A stretch of 64,000 nt of DNA from Ooceraea biroi (GCF_003672135.1 NC_039514.1:14683787-14747786), one strand, 5' to 3'; positions 25,849-38,455 are shown, counted from the first letter of the stretch. Notes: generated by a model from the sequence alone, not told the origin. Translations and numbers: made by a program.

Positions 25849-25864
25849 AATGAAAAATATCGAT
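25849..25864 (-). promoter_or_regulatory. Conserved upstream block of GrW1
   Basis: AATGAAAAATATCGAT on the + strand after cacttatgca, about 160 bases upstream of the ATG; nearly the same as at GrW3. Confidence 0.5.
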
Positions 25865-27090
25865 TTGGTGGAATGAGAATTAGTTTTTATAATTCAAACA
25901 GACAAAATTGTAGAAACTATAATAAAGCGAATGGAAGCATGATACAAAAATAAAAATAGTTAATAGTTTTATACAATTTTAGGGACATCATTTCGTCTGT
26001 TTTTGTATGTAGAAGGAAAAAGAACAGTTTTACTTAAATTGGAAAATTTAGAATACGATATTTGGGGTTATTTATTAGAAGTTGTAGAATATTTAAATAT
26101 TATTACGATCTAATTATATTAATTGTCATTATGATTTTAACATATTGTGTACACAATGACTACTGCATAATGAAATGTTCTTGATCTAACTTTTGTTGAT
26201 CTAAATAATGTTACGAAGTATCTAACAAGGGTCAGAACTGCTTTAAAGGGCCGATTCAACCTAAATGTTGAAATACACAGCTAACAGAAAATATGGGTCT
26301 AATATTTTACAATGTTCTACAACATAAAAGCTTATTAAAATCGGTGACGGACAGTTCCGATCCTTCCCTTGTAAGTACTATTATAAATGCATTTGGGCAT
26401 GTTGTTATCCCAAATATTAAAAACATTCATATAGACATTTATATTGTAGATATTTAAATTATATTATGCAGATATTTATATTGGCTGTTAAATTAGTAAA
26501 TAAATTATAATTTTCGCTTTCCTTATTTTTTCAATTATGCAACGTTATTACTGTATAAGAAATTATTAAATATCTAAAATATATAATGTCAGTTTTCAAT
26601 TAATATTTACTGAAAACTGGTAATTTACTGTAATAACAAAATAATTTAAATCATAAGTAATTTTCACAACATGATAGTGCTTTTGACTTATTGTTTTGCA
26701 ATGGTAAAATTATATTGTATATTCTTCAGAACACACATAAAATTGCTTTAAATCAGGAAATAAATAATTGTCAAAAAAAATGAAAGATATAGATTATAAA
26801 ATAATTTTAAATAAGTGTAAATTGTAAAATATATATTAGGAGATACCAAGTTTTTAATTTCTAACATTATAAAAACTAATAAACATTAGTTTTAGAATAT
26901 ATTTAGCAATGATGTATACATATTTAAAGAAAATCTTATTTTATATATTCTTTATATCTTATTTTTATATATTAAATATTAAATATATATTATATATTAG
27001 ATATTTTATATGTCATATAGTATTATATATTACAATATAGTAATTGCAATTTCTGTTAGAGACAAGGAGATAGAGAAAAGCGTCATACAT
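25865..27090. other. Spacer GrW1-GrW2 with duplicated intron fragment
   Basis: AT-rich. About 26500-26608 is a direct copy of 28237-28345, which lies in GrW2 intron 2, so the spacer contains debris of another duplicated receptor. No complete exon found. Confidence 0.5.
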
Positions 27091-27603
27091 TTATTCATTT
27101 ACGTGTGATTGTATTATTATAATTAAAACAGTTGCAACAGATTTGACGAACTAAAAGAACATAATATAAATACTTTTTAAATGTTTATGAATCTAATCGC
27201 TGATAGTAAATAATTATAGTAGTAAATATACCATACCCCATGAAGAAATTTAAAACCAAATTCAAAAAATCCATATCCACGAAATCTAAGCGGTGTTCCA
27301 GCTATTTTTAATAACAGTTGTGATATCTGTATAGTTATTACGATTATTTAGTACGATGAATTACTTAATACACGTTACAAGCTTTTATTTAAATTTAGTT
27401 TTACACTTTAACTTGTATATATAAAAACTTACGTTTTCGCGAGTTTCGATATCATAAGTGGAATCCAATATCTTATTTACAAAATCTCCCGTTGCACTTG
27501 CCTAAAATTGGAGAAAAAAGAAAGATTGTAAAAGAAAATTTACATTAAAATCACTTCTAATCTGACACAATATAAAATTCAATATTATTTAATCATATAG
27601 CGC

Positions 27604-27644
<41 letters not shown>

Positions 27645-29132
27645 CGCGCGCGCGGGCGTCGGAAATTTTAAATTAATTTTTAAATAAGCAAATGTTGCGA
27701 AATACAATGTACAATAGAAGAGATACCTTAATACTAACTCTTTCACACATATAGTTAATAAGGAGCAGTTTAAATAGATATAAAGATGACCAGAAGACTA
27801 CCATGATAAAGAACACCCTTCCTCTACTGACATAGTTCTTAATAAGTAATATGTTAAAGATTGCGTGTAGTCCCAAGGCTATACAACAGAAATAATTTCC
27901 CATTTTGAGAGTCATCTGTGCGCTGAATATCATGTTTACTTCTTGAGATATTTTACATAACTCCGAATGAAGATGTCTGCATAAATACCATACTTATAAT
28001 TCCTGTGGCACGCAGTGTATCGCGATTCATTAAATTTACTTTGACTGTCTTACATTACGATCCATATAATCCATTTGCTCCTTGAAATTTTCAATATTTT
28101 GCGTTGGCGCAAATTCAACATGGAATGTTGTCCTGTAGATCGTTTTATGGTACGTGTTTGTATATTATCTTCCAAAGATTGTTGAAGCCATTCATTGATT
28201 TGGTCAAATTTTAATCCTATATATCTAACGATTAATAAATAAATTATAATTTTCGCTTTCCTTATTTTTTTCAATTATGTAGCGTTATAAAAAAAATTAA
28301 ATATCTAAAATATATAATGTCAGTTTTCAATTAATATGAAAAACTTATCATAATGATAATATAATATAGTAACGAGTTAATATAGACATGCGTATTCTTT
28401 ACAAAATGAAAGATCTAACACAATTAACAGTTAAAAAGATATTACTTACATATGCAAATACAAGCAAATGTACTAACCCCAGAAGACTTGTAATAGTCAA
28501 ATCTCCAATAAAGGTAACATCAAAGCCATAATGTAACATAAAGATAATATAGACAACTGTTGCACTATTATCAATATTATATTGATCTTTAAACCAAAAA
28601 TAGTCTCCATAAATCGTTACTATGCATGTTATCCACCATCCTGAGATGATCCATATTATTCTCCTGCGTAGAAACTCGTAATCCGTTGTTATGCCGAGCA
28701 TTTCCAGTGTATCGTCGAGCATAGCAAGTTTTTTCAGACAATTTCTAAATTTCTAATGGGAGTTTTTAAAATAAAACAGCGATATATATTAAAATACGTG
28801 ATTAACATTCGAATGAAAGTTTAGCGAGTAAACGTGTAGCATTGTTTGTATTAATACACTCCTACCTGGTTTTGGTACGCTTCGGATACAATTGACAGTA
28901 ATATTGCAATGATATTTAATCGTATACAAATATGATACACAAGGGTATAATGAATTATATAGGGCATTACTGTATGCATCAGAACAGAATAATAAACAGA
29001 CCACAATAATAATATGTACAGAAAACTGAGCCGTGGTCTTGGCTGACCTACGGGAAATTCAATGATTCTTAAACCGAGCACGTAATTCATCATCAGGATT
29101 GGTGACAGTACCGTCCGCAGACCTCCCGTCAT
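27091..29132 (-). CDS. GrW2: gustatory receptor, seven exons, about 393 aa
   Basis: Exons: 29132-28866, 28752-28478, 28224-28054, 27976-27727, 27501-27433, 27326-27237, 27150-27091. Phases and exon sizes follow the array plan. Exon 1 carries MTGGLRTVLSPIL and IIEFPVGQPRP; exon 2 carries KLAMLDDTLEMLG; exon 3 starts YIGLKFDQINEW; exon 4 IHLHSELCKISQEVN; exon 6 TPLRFRGYGFFEFGFKF; exon 7 VKSVATVLIIIIQS then NE and stop. The exon 2 donor is taken as GG-gttagt at 28477, because it keeps phase 2 and the 275-nt length seen in GrW1, GrW3 and GrW4. Another in-frame ATG lies upstream at 29162, but the start at 29132 aligns with the other genes. Intron 4 holds a TG/CG dinucleotide tract. Role as for GrW1; ligand unknown. 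Confidence 0.8.
27604..27654. repeat. (TG)n(CG)n alternating tract in GrW2 intron 4
   Basis: About 50 bases of uninterrupted purine-pyrimidine alternation, switching from TG to CG repeats. Confidence 0.9.
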
Positions 29133-29230
29133 GACGGAAACAATCGCGATTCTCAACTGCATTCTCACTGCTCACAATTGCACAGTATAGAAACGATAGC
29201 AAATTGTTATAATTGCAATTGCTACACTTA

Positions 29231-29246
29231 TATTGGAACAATCGAT
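29231..29246 (-). promoter_or_regulatory. Conserved upstream block of GrW2
   Basis: TATTGGAACAATCGAT on the + strand following acactta, about 100 bases upstream of the ATG. A second copy lies at 29667-29682. Confidence 0.55.
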
Positions 29247-29666
29247 CCATTGAAACATGTATTATATTTTGCGAACGTATTTTTCAACAGGCGGTATATA
29301 TCGATGCGTCGCATACTTCTATTATACATTGAAATGTAATATATCCATAGCGGAAATGTTAATGCCATATTTTAGTTTATTAATAGTGTTATTTGTTATA
29401 ATTGTTATAATATTTGTTATAATTTATTATAATTTCTTATAATTATTTGTTATAATTGTCATAATATTAATATTGTTATTTTCTTCCTCTTACTACATTC
29501 CTTTATCATAATATAATTCCTTTACCGTAATTATATTACGTAAGTTGGAACAATTATTAATTAGTAAATTGCACATGTGATATAACATTTCTTAATCAGC
29601 ATCAAATGAAAGTATATTACAAAAATAACAAATCATTATAATTGCAGTTACTGCATTCTATATCTA

Positions 29667-29682
29667 TATTGAAATAATCGAT
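29667..29682 (-). promoter_or_regulatory. Second, orphan copy of the upstream block
   Basis: TATTGAAATAATCGAT on the + strand, inside the duplicated GrW2 upstream region; no receptor exon follows except GrW2 itself. Confidence 0.45.
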
Positions 29683-30061
29683 CTACTGTAACATATAGTT
29701 CGTGGACATTCAAAACACTATTAGTAATAAACGCATGGTGTGCTATTATATTCAAACATATATGTATATCTAAAACGTCAACATTGATTTGGTTTCTATT
29801 ATTATATTTGCAATTTTTTATCTCTCTTTTAATTTTATCTTTCTTGTTCTTTCTTTGGTATATTAATCATAATGTTATTAAAAGACTTGGAACAATTATT
29901 AACAGGTCAATAAGACATGTGACATAGTTTTCTTTAATCAGTATTAAATGAAAAATATAACAAAGAAAAATAGCATATACATTGTCAGTTGGTAAATGTA
30001 ATGAAATGTATTATATTCCTAACACTTCATTTCTTACTTATTTATATGGATCTTCTGCCTT

Positions 30062-32415
30062 TTATGAACGTGATTGTAAGGTAATTATTATAACCGTCCC
30101 AATATAATTCACACACTGTAACGGATTAGTGCACATTATTTTACTGTTTATTAATATATGCATATGTAAAATAATGCATGGTATCTATACAAATCATAAA
30201 TACAAATAATGATTAATTATAAATATTTAATAAATATTTTATATGTTGATATGCATATTTAAAGTTAAATTAATTCGTAATATTGTCATTTTATTTGCTG
30301 ATATTATTAAAATTAATATATAATTGGAATTAGAAAGTAACATAACTATATTTGTAAAATATTACAAACCTGTAGCAGCAATTTATACCCAAAGTGAAGC
30401 CCAAGCCCTGAGATCTTTAATGGTCGTTGTAATAATTTATACAGAAATTGCATGATCTGTAAATATTTATAACTAAATAAAAATAATTTCATGTAAGAAT
30501 ACATTAATATTAAAATTATTGCTTACGTAATCATGTGTCTCGATATCCAAATTATAATGTGTCAATTTATTGAGAAATACTTCGGTTTTTCCTGCCTGGC
30601 ATTAATTTACAGAATTTAATATTTAAGTATGCATATCTTTGGATAAAGATATAAGAAAGTTTATTGTATCATGGGAGACACAGAAAAAGTTAACAGTGGT
30701 GACTAAATCTCATTTTTTGACATAAGTAACAAACTAAGGCAAAATAACAAACTACACCTATATTAGTTTATAGTTTATAGTACATGCATTTTTCTAAACA
30801 TATGTACCTTGCTGCAAACTTTTTCACATACACAATTGAAAACGATCATTTTTATGATATTTGTTACAATCCAGATATAATGAACAAAAAGAATAAGTGC
30901 CATTTCATAATTAGAATTGCTGTGAATCATTGTGTTATAAATATCATTGACAATCTGCGCCGTAATAACATTAAATACGAGTGTCTGCATCACCATATGC
31001 ATCCCAAATATTCTTGTTAATTCACGTGTTATCACACACAATTCAAGATGAACATGCCTACAAAATGCATCTAAAATGTAATAGATAAACGTGAACTTTT
31101 TTAGTTATAAAATTCTTTTTTCCAAAAACAAATTTTATAAGACTTTTCTCTTCTGGAATACGAAAAATATTTTTACTATATTGCAAACTTTACAGCATAA
31201 TTTTAGGCTATTATTTTATTGCACTGAGTAAAAAGTGCTATTGTATGCAGAAAACTAAGTTCTTGAATATTCTTACATTAAGATTAATACGATTACTTTG
31301 GTTGTTTTGATGCCAATTTTGTGTCGGCAATCCACAGGCAATGAAGAAATAGCCCAAGTATGTTTTACTTGCTGTGTGTCCTGTTCCGTTAACTTCGCAA
31401 TATATTGATTGATCTGCTCAAATTGAGATCCTATGTATCTACATCGTTACAATACCATCATTTATAATGTACAATTTACAATTTACAATTTACAATAAGT
31501 GTGCAGAATAAACTAGATGTTAAACATGCATTAAGTGCATTGTTTCATCTCATACCGAGATGACATTTTTTACATTTTAATGGAAATTATTTATAGATTT
31601 ATAAATGACATATATTGCATCGTTTACACACCTTAGTAGTATCAAAAGAAATATATCGCAAAGTGAATTTACATGAAGTGTTTGATTTATAAGGAAGGGT
31701 AGGCTTATAGCTACCGCAGCATGACAATGAGGGATGTTTTCAAAAAACCATATACTATCAATCATATTCAGTAAAAAGATCGAGGCAATCCATCCAATGA
31801 TCAACCACGTAATTTGTCTGCGTAATTTTGCATAATTCTTTATCGTTCCAAACTTTTCCAACGTGTCGTTTACAATACTTAGTTTGTTCAGACAACATTT
31901 AAATCTCTAAAAGAGATGCGATATGAAAAAACATTTTGAGAATACAATCGTAGTTTATGTAAAACGGAATGACGAAATATTGGCGATGTTAGATATCAAT
32001 CCGATATTGTACACATATTAGGTATTAGATATTCAAAGTGAGAAAGACGTTCAAGAATACTTTAAGATGCAGAAATGATTTTTGAGAATTATTATCCAAA
32101 ATAATATAAGCATTATTTCTTAATACTCACAAAAGCATACGACAAATGCCATACCTTATTATAATGCAAGCTAAGCAATGTAGTCAATATTGTAAAAGTA
32201 ATACTTGTTTTAGTAATTATAAACAACTCTATGTTGAATCTTCTGAGGAATGTCGTTACTTCAGTGATGATGTAAATATAAAGCAACCATACTACTAGAA
32301 TGTAGAGGATAGTAGGATAAAATCGCGACCGTCCGCGAGGATATTCAAACACCCCGAAACCACATAAACACAATAAGATTAAGAGCGGAGATATAGCCGT
32401 TTGGATATTCTTCAT
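30062..32415 (-). CDS. GrW3: gustatory receptor, seven exons, about 385 aa
   Basis: Exons: 32415-32155, 31906-31632, 31438-31277, 31057-30808, 30595-30527, 30456-30370, 30115-30062. Nearly collinear with GrW1, including introns. Exon 3 is 12 nt shorter because GrW1 has an extra gaggatgacgatt-type repeat at its end. Exon 1 reads MKNIQTAISPLL; exon 2 NDTLEKFGTIKNY; exon 4 MHVHLELCVITRELT; exon 6 RPLKISGLGLHFGYK; exon 7 NYIGTVIIITLQS. The track-style upstream start is GTG, so the ATG at 32415 is used. Frame is open in every exon and splice sites are intact, so both duplicates look functional. Predicted seven-helix receptor channel subunit; ligand unknown. Confidence 0.82.
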
Positions 32416-32571
32416 GGCCACTTTGACTTAAACTAGTGACTTATCTGGTGCCAGAGCGTTACTGGATCGTGAAGACAATGCAAAATGAAAAAACTTACAT
32501 TCGTGCTAACGTGATCGAGACTATATTGACTATCACAGCTTGTTCAGTAATCGTATGGTAACACTTATGCA

Positions 32572-32587
32572 AATTAAAAATATCGAT
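32572..32587 (-). promoter_or_regulatory. Conserved upstream block of GrW3
   Basis: AATTAAAAATATCGAT on the + strand after cacttatgca, about 160 bases upstream of the ATG. Confidence 0.5.
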
Positions 32588-32599
32588 TTATTGGAATAA

Positions 32600-32985
32600 G
32601 AATTATTTTGTATAACTCAAACAGGCAAAATTGTGCAAACTGTATGACAGAGGTTTGAATTTCGCGAGAGATATTTTCTTTTTGTCATGCGGCGTGCTGC
32701 GTGCATTTAGATACATTTTTATTTTATCTACTTCTTCTTTCTTGTATTATCCTTTTAAGGTTTCATTTTAACGAGCCGCTGAAACTGATCGTTTGACAAA
32801 AAGGATCACGTAACTTTTGTCGCTGAGCTATTGTAGTGGTAATTTTCTACATGAAAAAGAATAGGAACGACAAAATTGAGAGTTGAGCTACGGATGTCGC
32901 ATTTTTCGTGTTTTATTAGCACTGTCAGTATTATTAATGTATTGTAGTAGAATAGAATTATTTTATTTTTATAGAATTATTTCTT
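32600..32985. other. Spacer of unrelated sequence
   Basis: Interrupts the similarity between GrW3 upstream DNA and the 33.0-kb orphan exon region. Slightly GC-richer, no open frame or terminal repeats recognised. Confidence 0.35.
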
Positions 32986-32990
32986 AATAC

Positions 32991-33275
32991 TCACAAGATC
33001 ATACCGCAAGTGTCACAATTATAATGCAAGGTAAGCAATATAGTCAATATTGGAAAAATAATACTAGTTTTATTAGTCTTAAACAACTCTATGTTAAATC
33101 TTTTGAGGAATGTCGTTACTTCAATGATGATGTAAATATAAAGCAACCATTCTATCAGAATGTAGAGGACAGTAGGATATAATCTCGGCTGATCGTGAGG
33201 ATATTCAAACACTTCGAAATCGCATGTACACGACGAAATTAAGAACAGAGATATAGCCGGTTGCATATTCTTCAT
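32991..33275 (-). pseudogene. Solitary first-exon relic (GrW3-like)
   Basis: An open frame from an ATG reads MKNMQPAISLFLISSC and then FEVFEYPHDQPR, closely matching exon 1 of GrW1/GrW3. The donor is gone: where GrW3 has AATAAG-gtatgg, this copy reads aattgtgacacttgcggtatg. No exons 2-7 lie between here and GrW3. The upstream block at 33433-33448 is present. Exon 1 plus promoter therefore survived alone. Confidence 0.75.
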
Positions 33276-33432
33276 GGTGGCTTCGACTTAAACTAATGAC
33301 TTTTCCCTGATGTCCGAATATTACTCGATCGTAAAGGTGCGAGATGATAAAGCTTACATTAACGCTAACGGAATCGGACAAATAATGATTCTCACGGTTT
33401 ATTTGTTAACGAATTACAATAGCACTTATATG

Positions 33433-33448
33433 GATTAAAAATATCGAT
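33433..33448 (-). promoter_or_regulatory. Conserved upstream block of the 33.0-kb orphan exon
   Basis: GATTAAAAATATCGAT on the + strand after gcacttatat, about 165 bases upstream of the orphan ATG. Confidence 0.45.
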
Positions 33449-33815
33449 CTACTGGAAGCATTCTTCGTAACTCAAACAATCGTATTATGCAACAAACCTA
33501 AATTAAAAATATTGATTTCTTGGAAGAAGGATTAGTTTTCGGTGCTCAAATAAACGAGGTAATCTAAACGGAACAAGGTGTAAAAAGACATGGTTATGTT
33601 TTATGTAAGAGTATTTCGTTTTCATACATAGAAGAAAGAGAAGGATTTTTATAAAAAATAGAAATTGAGGATAAGAAATTAAAATTAATTTAAGAGAATG
33701 CAGAATAGAAAAATTTACATATTATTATTTATTATATAAAACAGAAGAAATATATACATATTTTCAGAAACTGTAGGTGTATCATATATATGCGAGTGCT
33801 TTCACAGATTTAATT

Positions 33816-36800
33816 TCATATAACTATATAATCTTCGTCATTCACTGGCTGACTTATGTCATCATAAGACACATGCATCTGTATTATAATTATCAAAATG
33901 GTCACAATTGATTTGCAGAACTGAAAAAGTATATTTTTATTTAATATGATAAAATAGAATTGCTTGAATAAAATAGAGAAAATTTAGATATATAAAATAA
34001 GACCAAAGAGAAAAATATAAATGCAACTAAATCATAAACATTTTCATTATATGAAAGTCAAAAACACATATTTACAACATCATTCAGACTTTTGCATGCA
34101 ATCTGTGGGAAAGGGGTAAATATAATATATTTATTTTATATTAATTTGGATATTTACTAAATGTAGAGAACGTACGTGACGAATAAAACCATAATCGAAA
34201 TAGAAAAGCCCCAGGCCAGAAAATTTTATTTCTCGTTGCTTTATTTGTAATATAAATTGTAAAACCTATACATTGGAATCAGTAGTAATGTAAACGGAGA
34301 TGACATATATTTAAAATAAATAAGATATGTACGAAATCGTGAAGCGCAATAATTTACCTGCTCACGTAAATCTTCATCGGGATTATCGTTGGATAATTTA
34401 TAAAGAATTGTTATTGTCTCCTGCGCCTAAAATGATATCGATACAAGAGCAAGATTCGTATTTGCATCGAAAATTCTATACGAAAGAAATAAAACTAGGT
34501 AACTTAAAGGAGTATTATTTCATGAAAATTTTGTCAACACGTTTATTATTGTTGCAAAATTTGCAACGTCCGTTGCTGTTCCGCTAGTTTCATTAATTAA
34601 TCACTAATTATTCAATTCTGTTACCTTATCCGAGACAGTTTGACAAATATGAGTTAATCCAAATACTTTCACGATGCATACGACAAGCCAGATGTAGGAA
34701 AATAGTCCATCCAGAATTGATCCAATATTTTTACTTTTATCTATATATGATGTATAAATTACACATAAGAGATCCACGAAGAACGCAAAGTAAGAAGCCA
34801 TTTGTAACGTCATCTGCATACTGAATACTTTGTTTAACTGATGTGATATATGGCTTAAATGCAAGTGAATATGCCTGCAATCGGATCATAATTGCCATAA
34901 TCAAAATTGATAAATTGAAAATAAATAAAATATATGCACTAGAGAAAATGGATGGAAAATATTTTTAATGTAAAAAGTAATTCAAGTTTTATTATAGTAC
35001 GTTTTAAAGTTATATTCCTTATACAACTAACAAGTAAACCTACGGAAGTGTCACTCTCCGATTTTTCTGAAATTTGGATATGTTATAATACATGAAAAAC
35101 TAAGGGACACGTATTTTTTTTAGCGGCGGAAAAACATATTTAGGGGGTGAAACGACCCCCCAAAATGGGGGGTAAAATGGAAAAATTGCGATATCTTTGA
35201 GACCAGTGAAGCGATTTTAATGATTTTTGGTATGAAAGTATCTTTCGATAGAAGACGAAAATCGGCCTAGGTATGTTGGAAGGGGAGTGAAAATTAGGGG
35301 GTAAACTACCCCTAAAGTGACCAATTTCTTGCTGCAAAAAATCAGTTTTGATCTGATCGAAGTAAAATCTATTAGAACTTCAAGAGGAAAGCTAATTAAG
35401 GAACACATATTTTTTGTTTTGTTTTATATAAATATTTGGGGGTAAACAATCCCTAAATTGCCGCGTTCGTTTGGCATTGCGCATGAAACACCTTGTGAAA
35501 CTATATTTTTTAACTGTTCGATCTTTTTACTATATTGGTTTTTTAAGTCGCTGAATCCGAATCTGAAATCAGATTTTCAAAATTCAATATGGCGGATCCA
35601 CTATGGCGGACGAAAACTCGAAAAATTACTTGAATAGACAGTAACTCGACATGCGACTTTCAAAATACAATAAAATCAACTTTTGACATTTATTGTTAGT
35701 TATGTGAAGTGAATTAAACATGTTAAAAATATTAATCGTTTATAATAAAATTGTTTAAACAGTATAGCTAAAAAATGAAATGAAAAATTATTAGAGTGAG
35801 TTCCCTTGCCTCTCACTATTTTCTGTAAGTGTGTCAGAACACGATTCATTGTTAGAACGTTTATGTACAGGTAACGAAAGATTTGTTTTGTTATTTCAAT
35901 TTTATTATTTTTTTTGTCGTTTTAATTTTTTTTGTGTTTTTATTTCATTAATTTTTTTATTATTACTTTTATTTTATAAATGGCTGATTTGACAATTAAA
36001 TCATTTTTTGAAAGTTTTGCATACATGATATTCGTTAAAAAAATGTATTATGCACAAAAAATGATTTAATTGTCAAATCAGCCATTTATAAAATAAAAGT
36101 AATAATAAAAAAATTAATGAAATAAAAACACAAAAAAAATTAAAACGACAAAAAAAATAATAAAATTGAAATAACAAAACAAATCTTTCGTTACCTGTAC
36201 ATAAACGTTCTAACAATGAATCGTGTTCTGACACACTTACAGAAAATAGTGAGAGGCAAGGGAACTCACTCTAATAATTTTTCATTTCATTTTTTAGCTA
36301 TACTGTTTAAACAATTTTATTATAAACGATTAATATTTTTAACATGTTTAATTCACTTCACATAACTAACAATAAATGTCAAAAGTTGATTTTATTGTAT
36401 TTTGAAAGTCGCATGTCGAGTTACTGTCTATTCAAGTAATTTTTCGAGTTTTCGTCCGCCATAGTGGATCCGCCATATTGAATTTTGAAAATCTGATTTC
36501 AGATTCGGATTCAGCGACTTAAAAAACCAATATAGTAAAAAGATCGAACAGTTAAAAAATATAGTTTCACAAGGTGTTTCATGCGCAATGCCAAACGAAC
36601 GCGGCAATTTAGGGATTGTTTACCCCCAAATATTTATATAAAACAAAACAAAAAATATGTGTTCCTTAATTAGCTTTCCTCTTGAAGTTCTAATAGATTT
36701 TACTTCGATCAGATCAAAACTGATTTTTTGCAGCAAGAAATTGGTCACTTTAGGGGTAGTTTACCCCCTAATTTTCACTCCCCTTCCAACATACCTAGGC

Positions 36801-38455
36801 CGATTTTCGTCTTCTATCGAAAGATACTTTCATACCAAAAATCATTAAAATCGCTTCACTGGTCTCAAAGATATCGCAATTTTTCCATTTTACCCCCCAT
36901 TTTGGGGGGTCGTTTCACCCCCTAAATATGTTTTTCCGCCGCTAAAAAAAATACGTGTCCCTTAGTTTTTCATGTATTATAACATATCCAAATTTCAGAA
37001 AAATCGGAGAGTGACACTTCCGTAGGTTTACTTGTAAGAATAATTCTCGAAATAATGGAGAAACAAAAATCCTTAAAAAATCTATCAAATATGATATTCT
37101 CAAAATTACATTATAATCCATATGTATCTCTTGCAATCTTTGGCTTCTGCTCTTGATTGGTAATTAATTGGTATTAATTTATCCCATCTTTTAATGCATT
37201 TTGTATCTTCACTTAATAGTGTATAAATATGCTCGTTTATTCGTTGAAATCTGGAGCCTGTGTATCTGAATTTAATGAAAAATTAGAGGAAGACAACTGA
37301 AACAAAATCTGAGATATCAACTTCATTAACTATGTATATTTTGATTATCTCTATGGATAATCAATAATTTAATTATTATACAATTAAATATTTAATTATT
37401 TATTTATTAAATATTTAATTATTATTAATTTAATAACACTACCAATTTTTATCTACTCTTATTTTCTTTATCTATTATTTTATATTTTGTTATATAATTT
37501 TTAACAATTATAAGCTATGCAATCAAATCTGAAAGTCTTTAGAAAATGTTTAAGAGAAATAAGAAAAAATTTAGCTCTTTGTTCCAAATAATATTTATTA
37601 ATTTAATAAATATTTTTACAGATACGCAGTTTACGATATAGTTGTGCACATATACCGACCCCAGGATAGTTCCCCATATCAATCCACTATAGGTATCAAC
37701 ATGGAACAAATGATTCGTGAAAAACGGAACACAGATACGAACGATATCGGAATGTTCACGTGTGTAGTAATATGATACGATACTATCTATTGTATTCAAG
37801 AAACAAGCCAATATTATCCATCCAATTATTACTCCAATCGTCCATTTATATAGCAATCTGTATTCTTTTGGTGTTCCGAGCACTTGTAATGTGTCATCCA
37901 CAACGGATAGCTTACGCAAACATGTGCTCAAATCCTTAAAGAATAACATCGACTGAATGCACAAATTGTTTTTAATAATGCAATGTAAAAAGCAATATGA
38001 AACTTTCAGCAATATAATTTCATTCGCCATAATTAATAATATAAAGAAAGAATATGAAAGAGTATGAAAAGTGTACATGAAATATATTTTAAAAAATTTT
38101 GCTGTTTATTTTTAAAAAATTGAGACTGGCTTTCTTAATGAAAAGGAACTTGAATGCACGAAAATTAAAATAATTAATTCACAGCTTACATTCCTACCTT
38201 AAAATGAAACAAGCTGTCACACACAGATACAATTGTAGTGAGCATTACAACTTTAATAGGCCACGATATAACTACAGCATAATTGTTGTAAAACAAGTAA
38301 TAACAGAGAAATACATAAAGGCTCCACGTAATCGAGAAATACAAACAAGAGAAATACGGTCTGGCGCGTCCAGGTGGATACTCGAAGATAGCCAAACCGC
38401 AAATCGAGCCAATGGTCAACAGCGGTGACAGCGCTGCTTGAATCGTTTTCATCAT
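33816..38455 (-). CDS. GrW4: gustatory receptor, seven exons, about 400 aa, with 2-kb palindrome in intron 3
   Basis: Exons: 38455-38198, 37934-37660, 37265-37110, 34874-34625, 34426-34358, 34265-34176, 33920-33816. Exon 1 reads MMKTIQAALSPLL and IFEYPPGRARP; exon 2 KLSVVDDTLQVLGTPKEY; exon 3 YTGSRFQRINEHIY; exon 4 MHIHLHLSHISHQLN; exon 6 KFSGLGLFYFDYGF; exon 7 FCKSIVTILIIIIQM, followed by the longest tail of the array (about 20 residues). The exon 2 donor is taken as GG-gtcggt to keep phase 2. Intron 3 is 2235 bases because it contains the foldback element at 35031-37034; without it, about 230 bases remain. All exons are open and splice sites intact, so the gene may tolerate the insertion. 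An in-frame ATG also exists at 38476. I see no clear copy of the ATCGAT block within 200 bases upstream. Confidence 0.8.
35031..37034. mobile_element. 2.0-kb near-perfect foldback element (Tc5-type ends) in GrW4 intron 3
   Basis: Starts CAAGTAAACCTACGGAAGTG and ends with its reverse complement. It is flanked on both sides by TAA, a TNA duplication as in the Tc5 group. Two arms of about 979 bases (35031-36009 and 36056-37034) pair around a 46-base loop, with a constant coordinate sum of 72065, so there are no net indels. The short open frames in the two arms translate identically, and I saw no mismatch. There is no transposase; it must depend on one supplied elsewhere. CAAG ends and TNA target match the transposon at 4.6 kb, but the rest of the sequence does not. 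Confidence 0.88.

Larger units (their letters stand above)
29180..29960. repeat. Duplicated GrW2 upstream region
   Basis: The order caaattgttataattgcaat, the ATCGAT block, later ggaacaattattaa, then atgtgacat/atgtgatat and ttaatcagtatta occurs twice: about 29190-29620 and 29630-29960, with divergence. The second copy has no exon attached. Confidence 0.6.

Noticed and set aside
35140..36925. Pairs of identical short frames in opposite orientation
   Set aside because: They arise from the palindromic arms of the foldback element; nothing suggests they are proteins.
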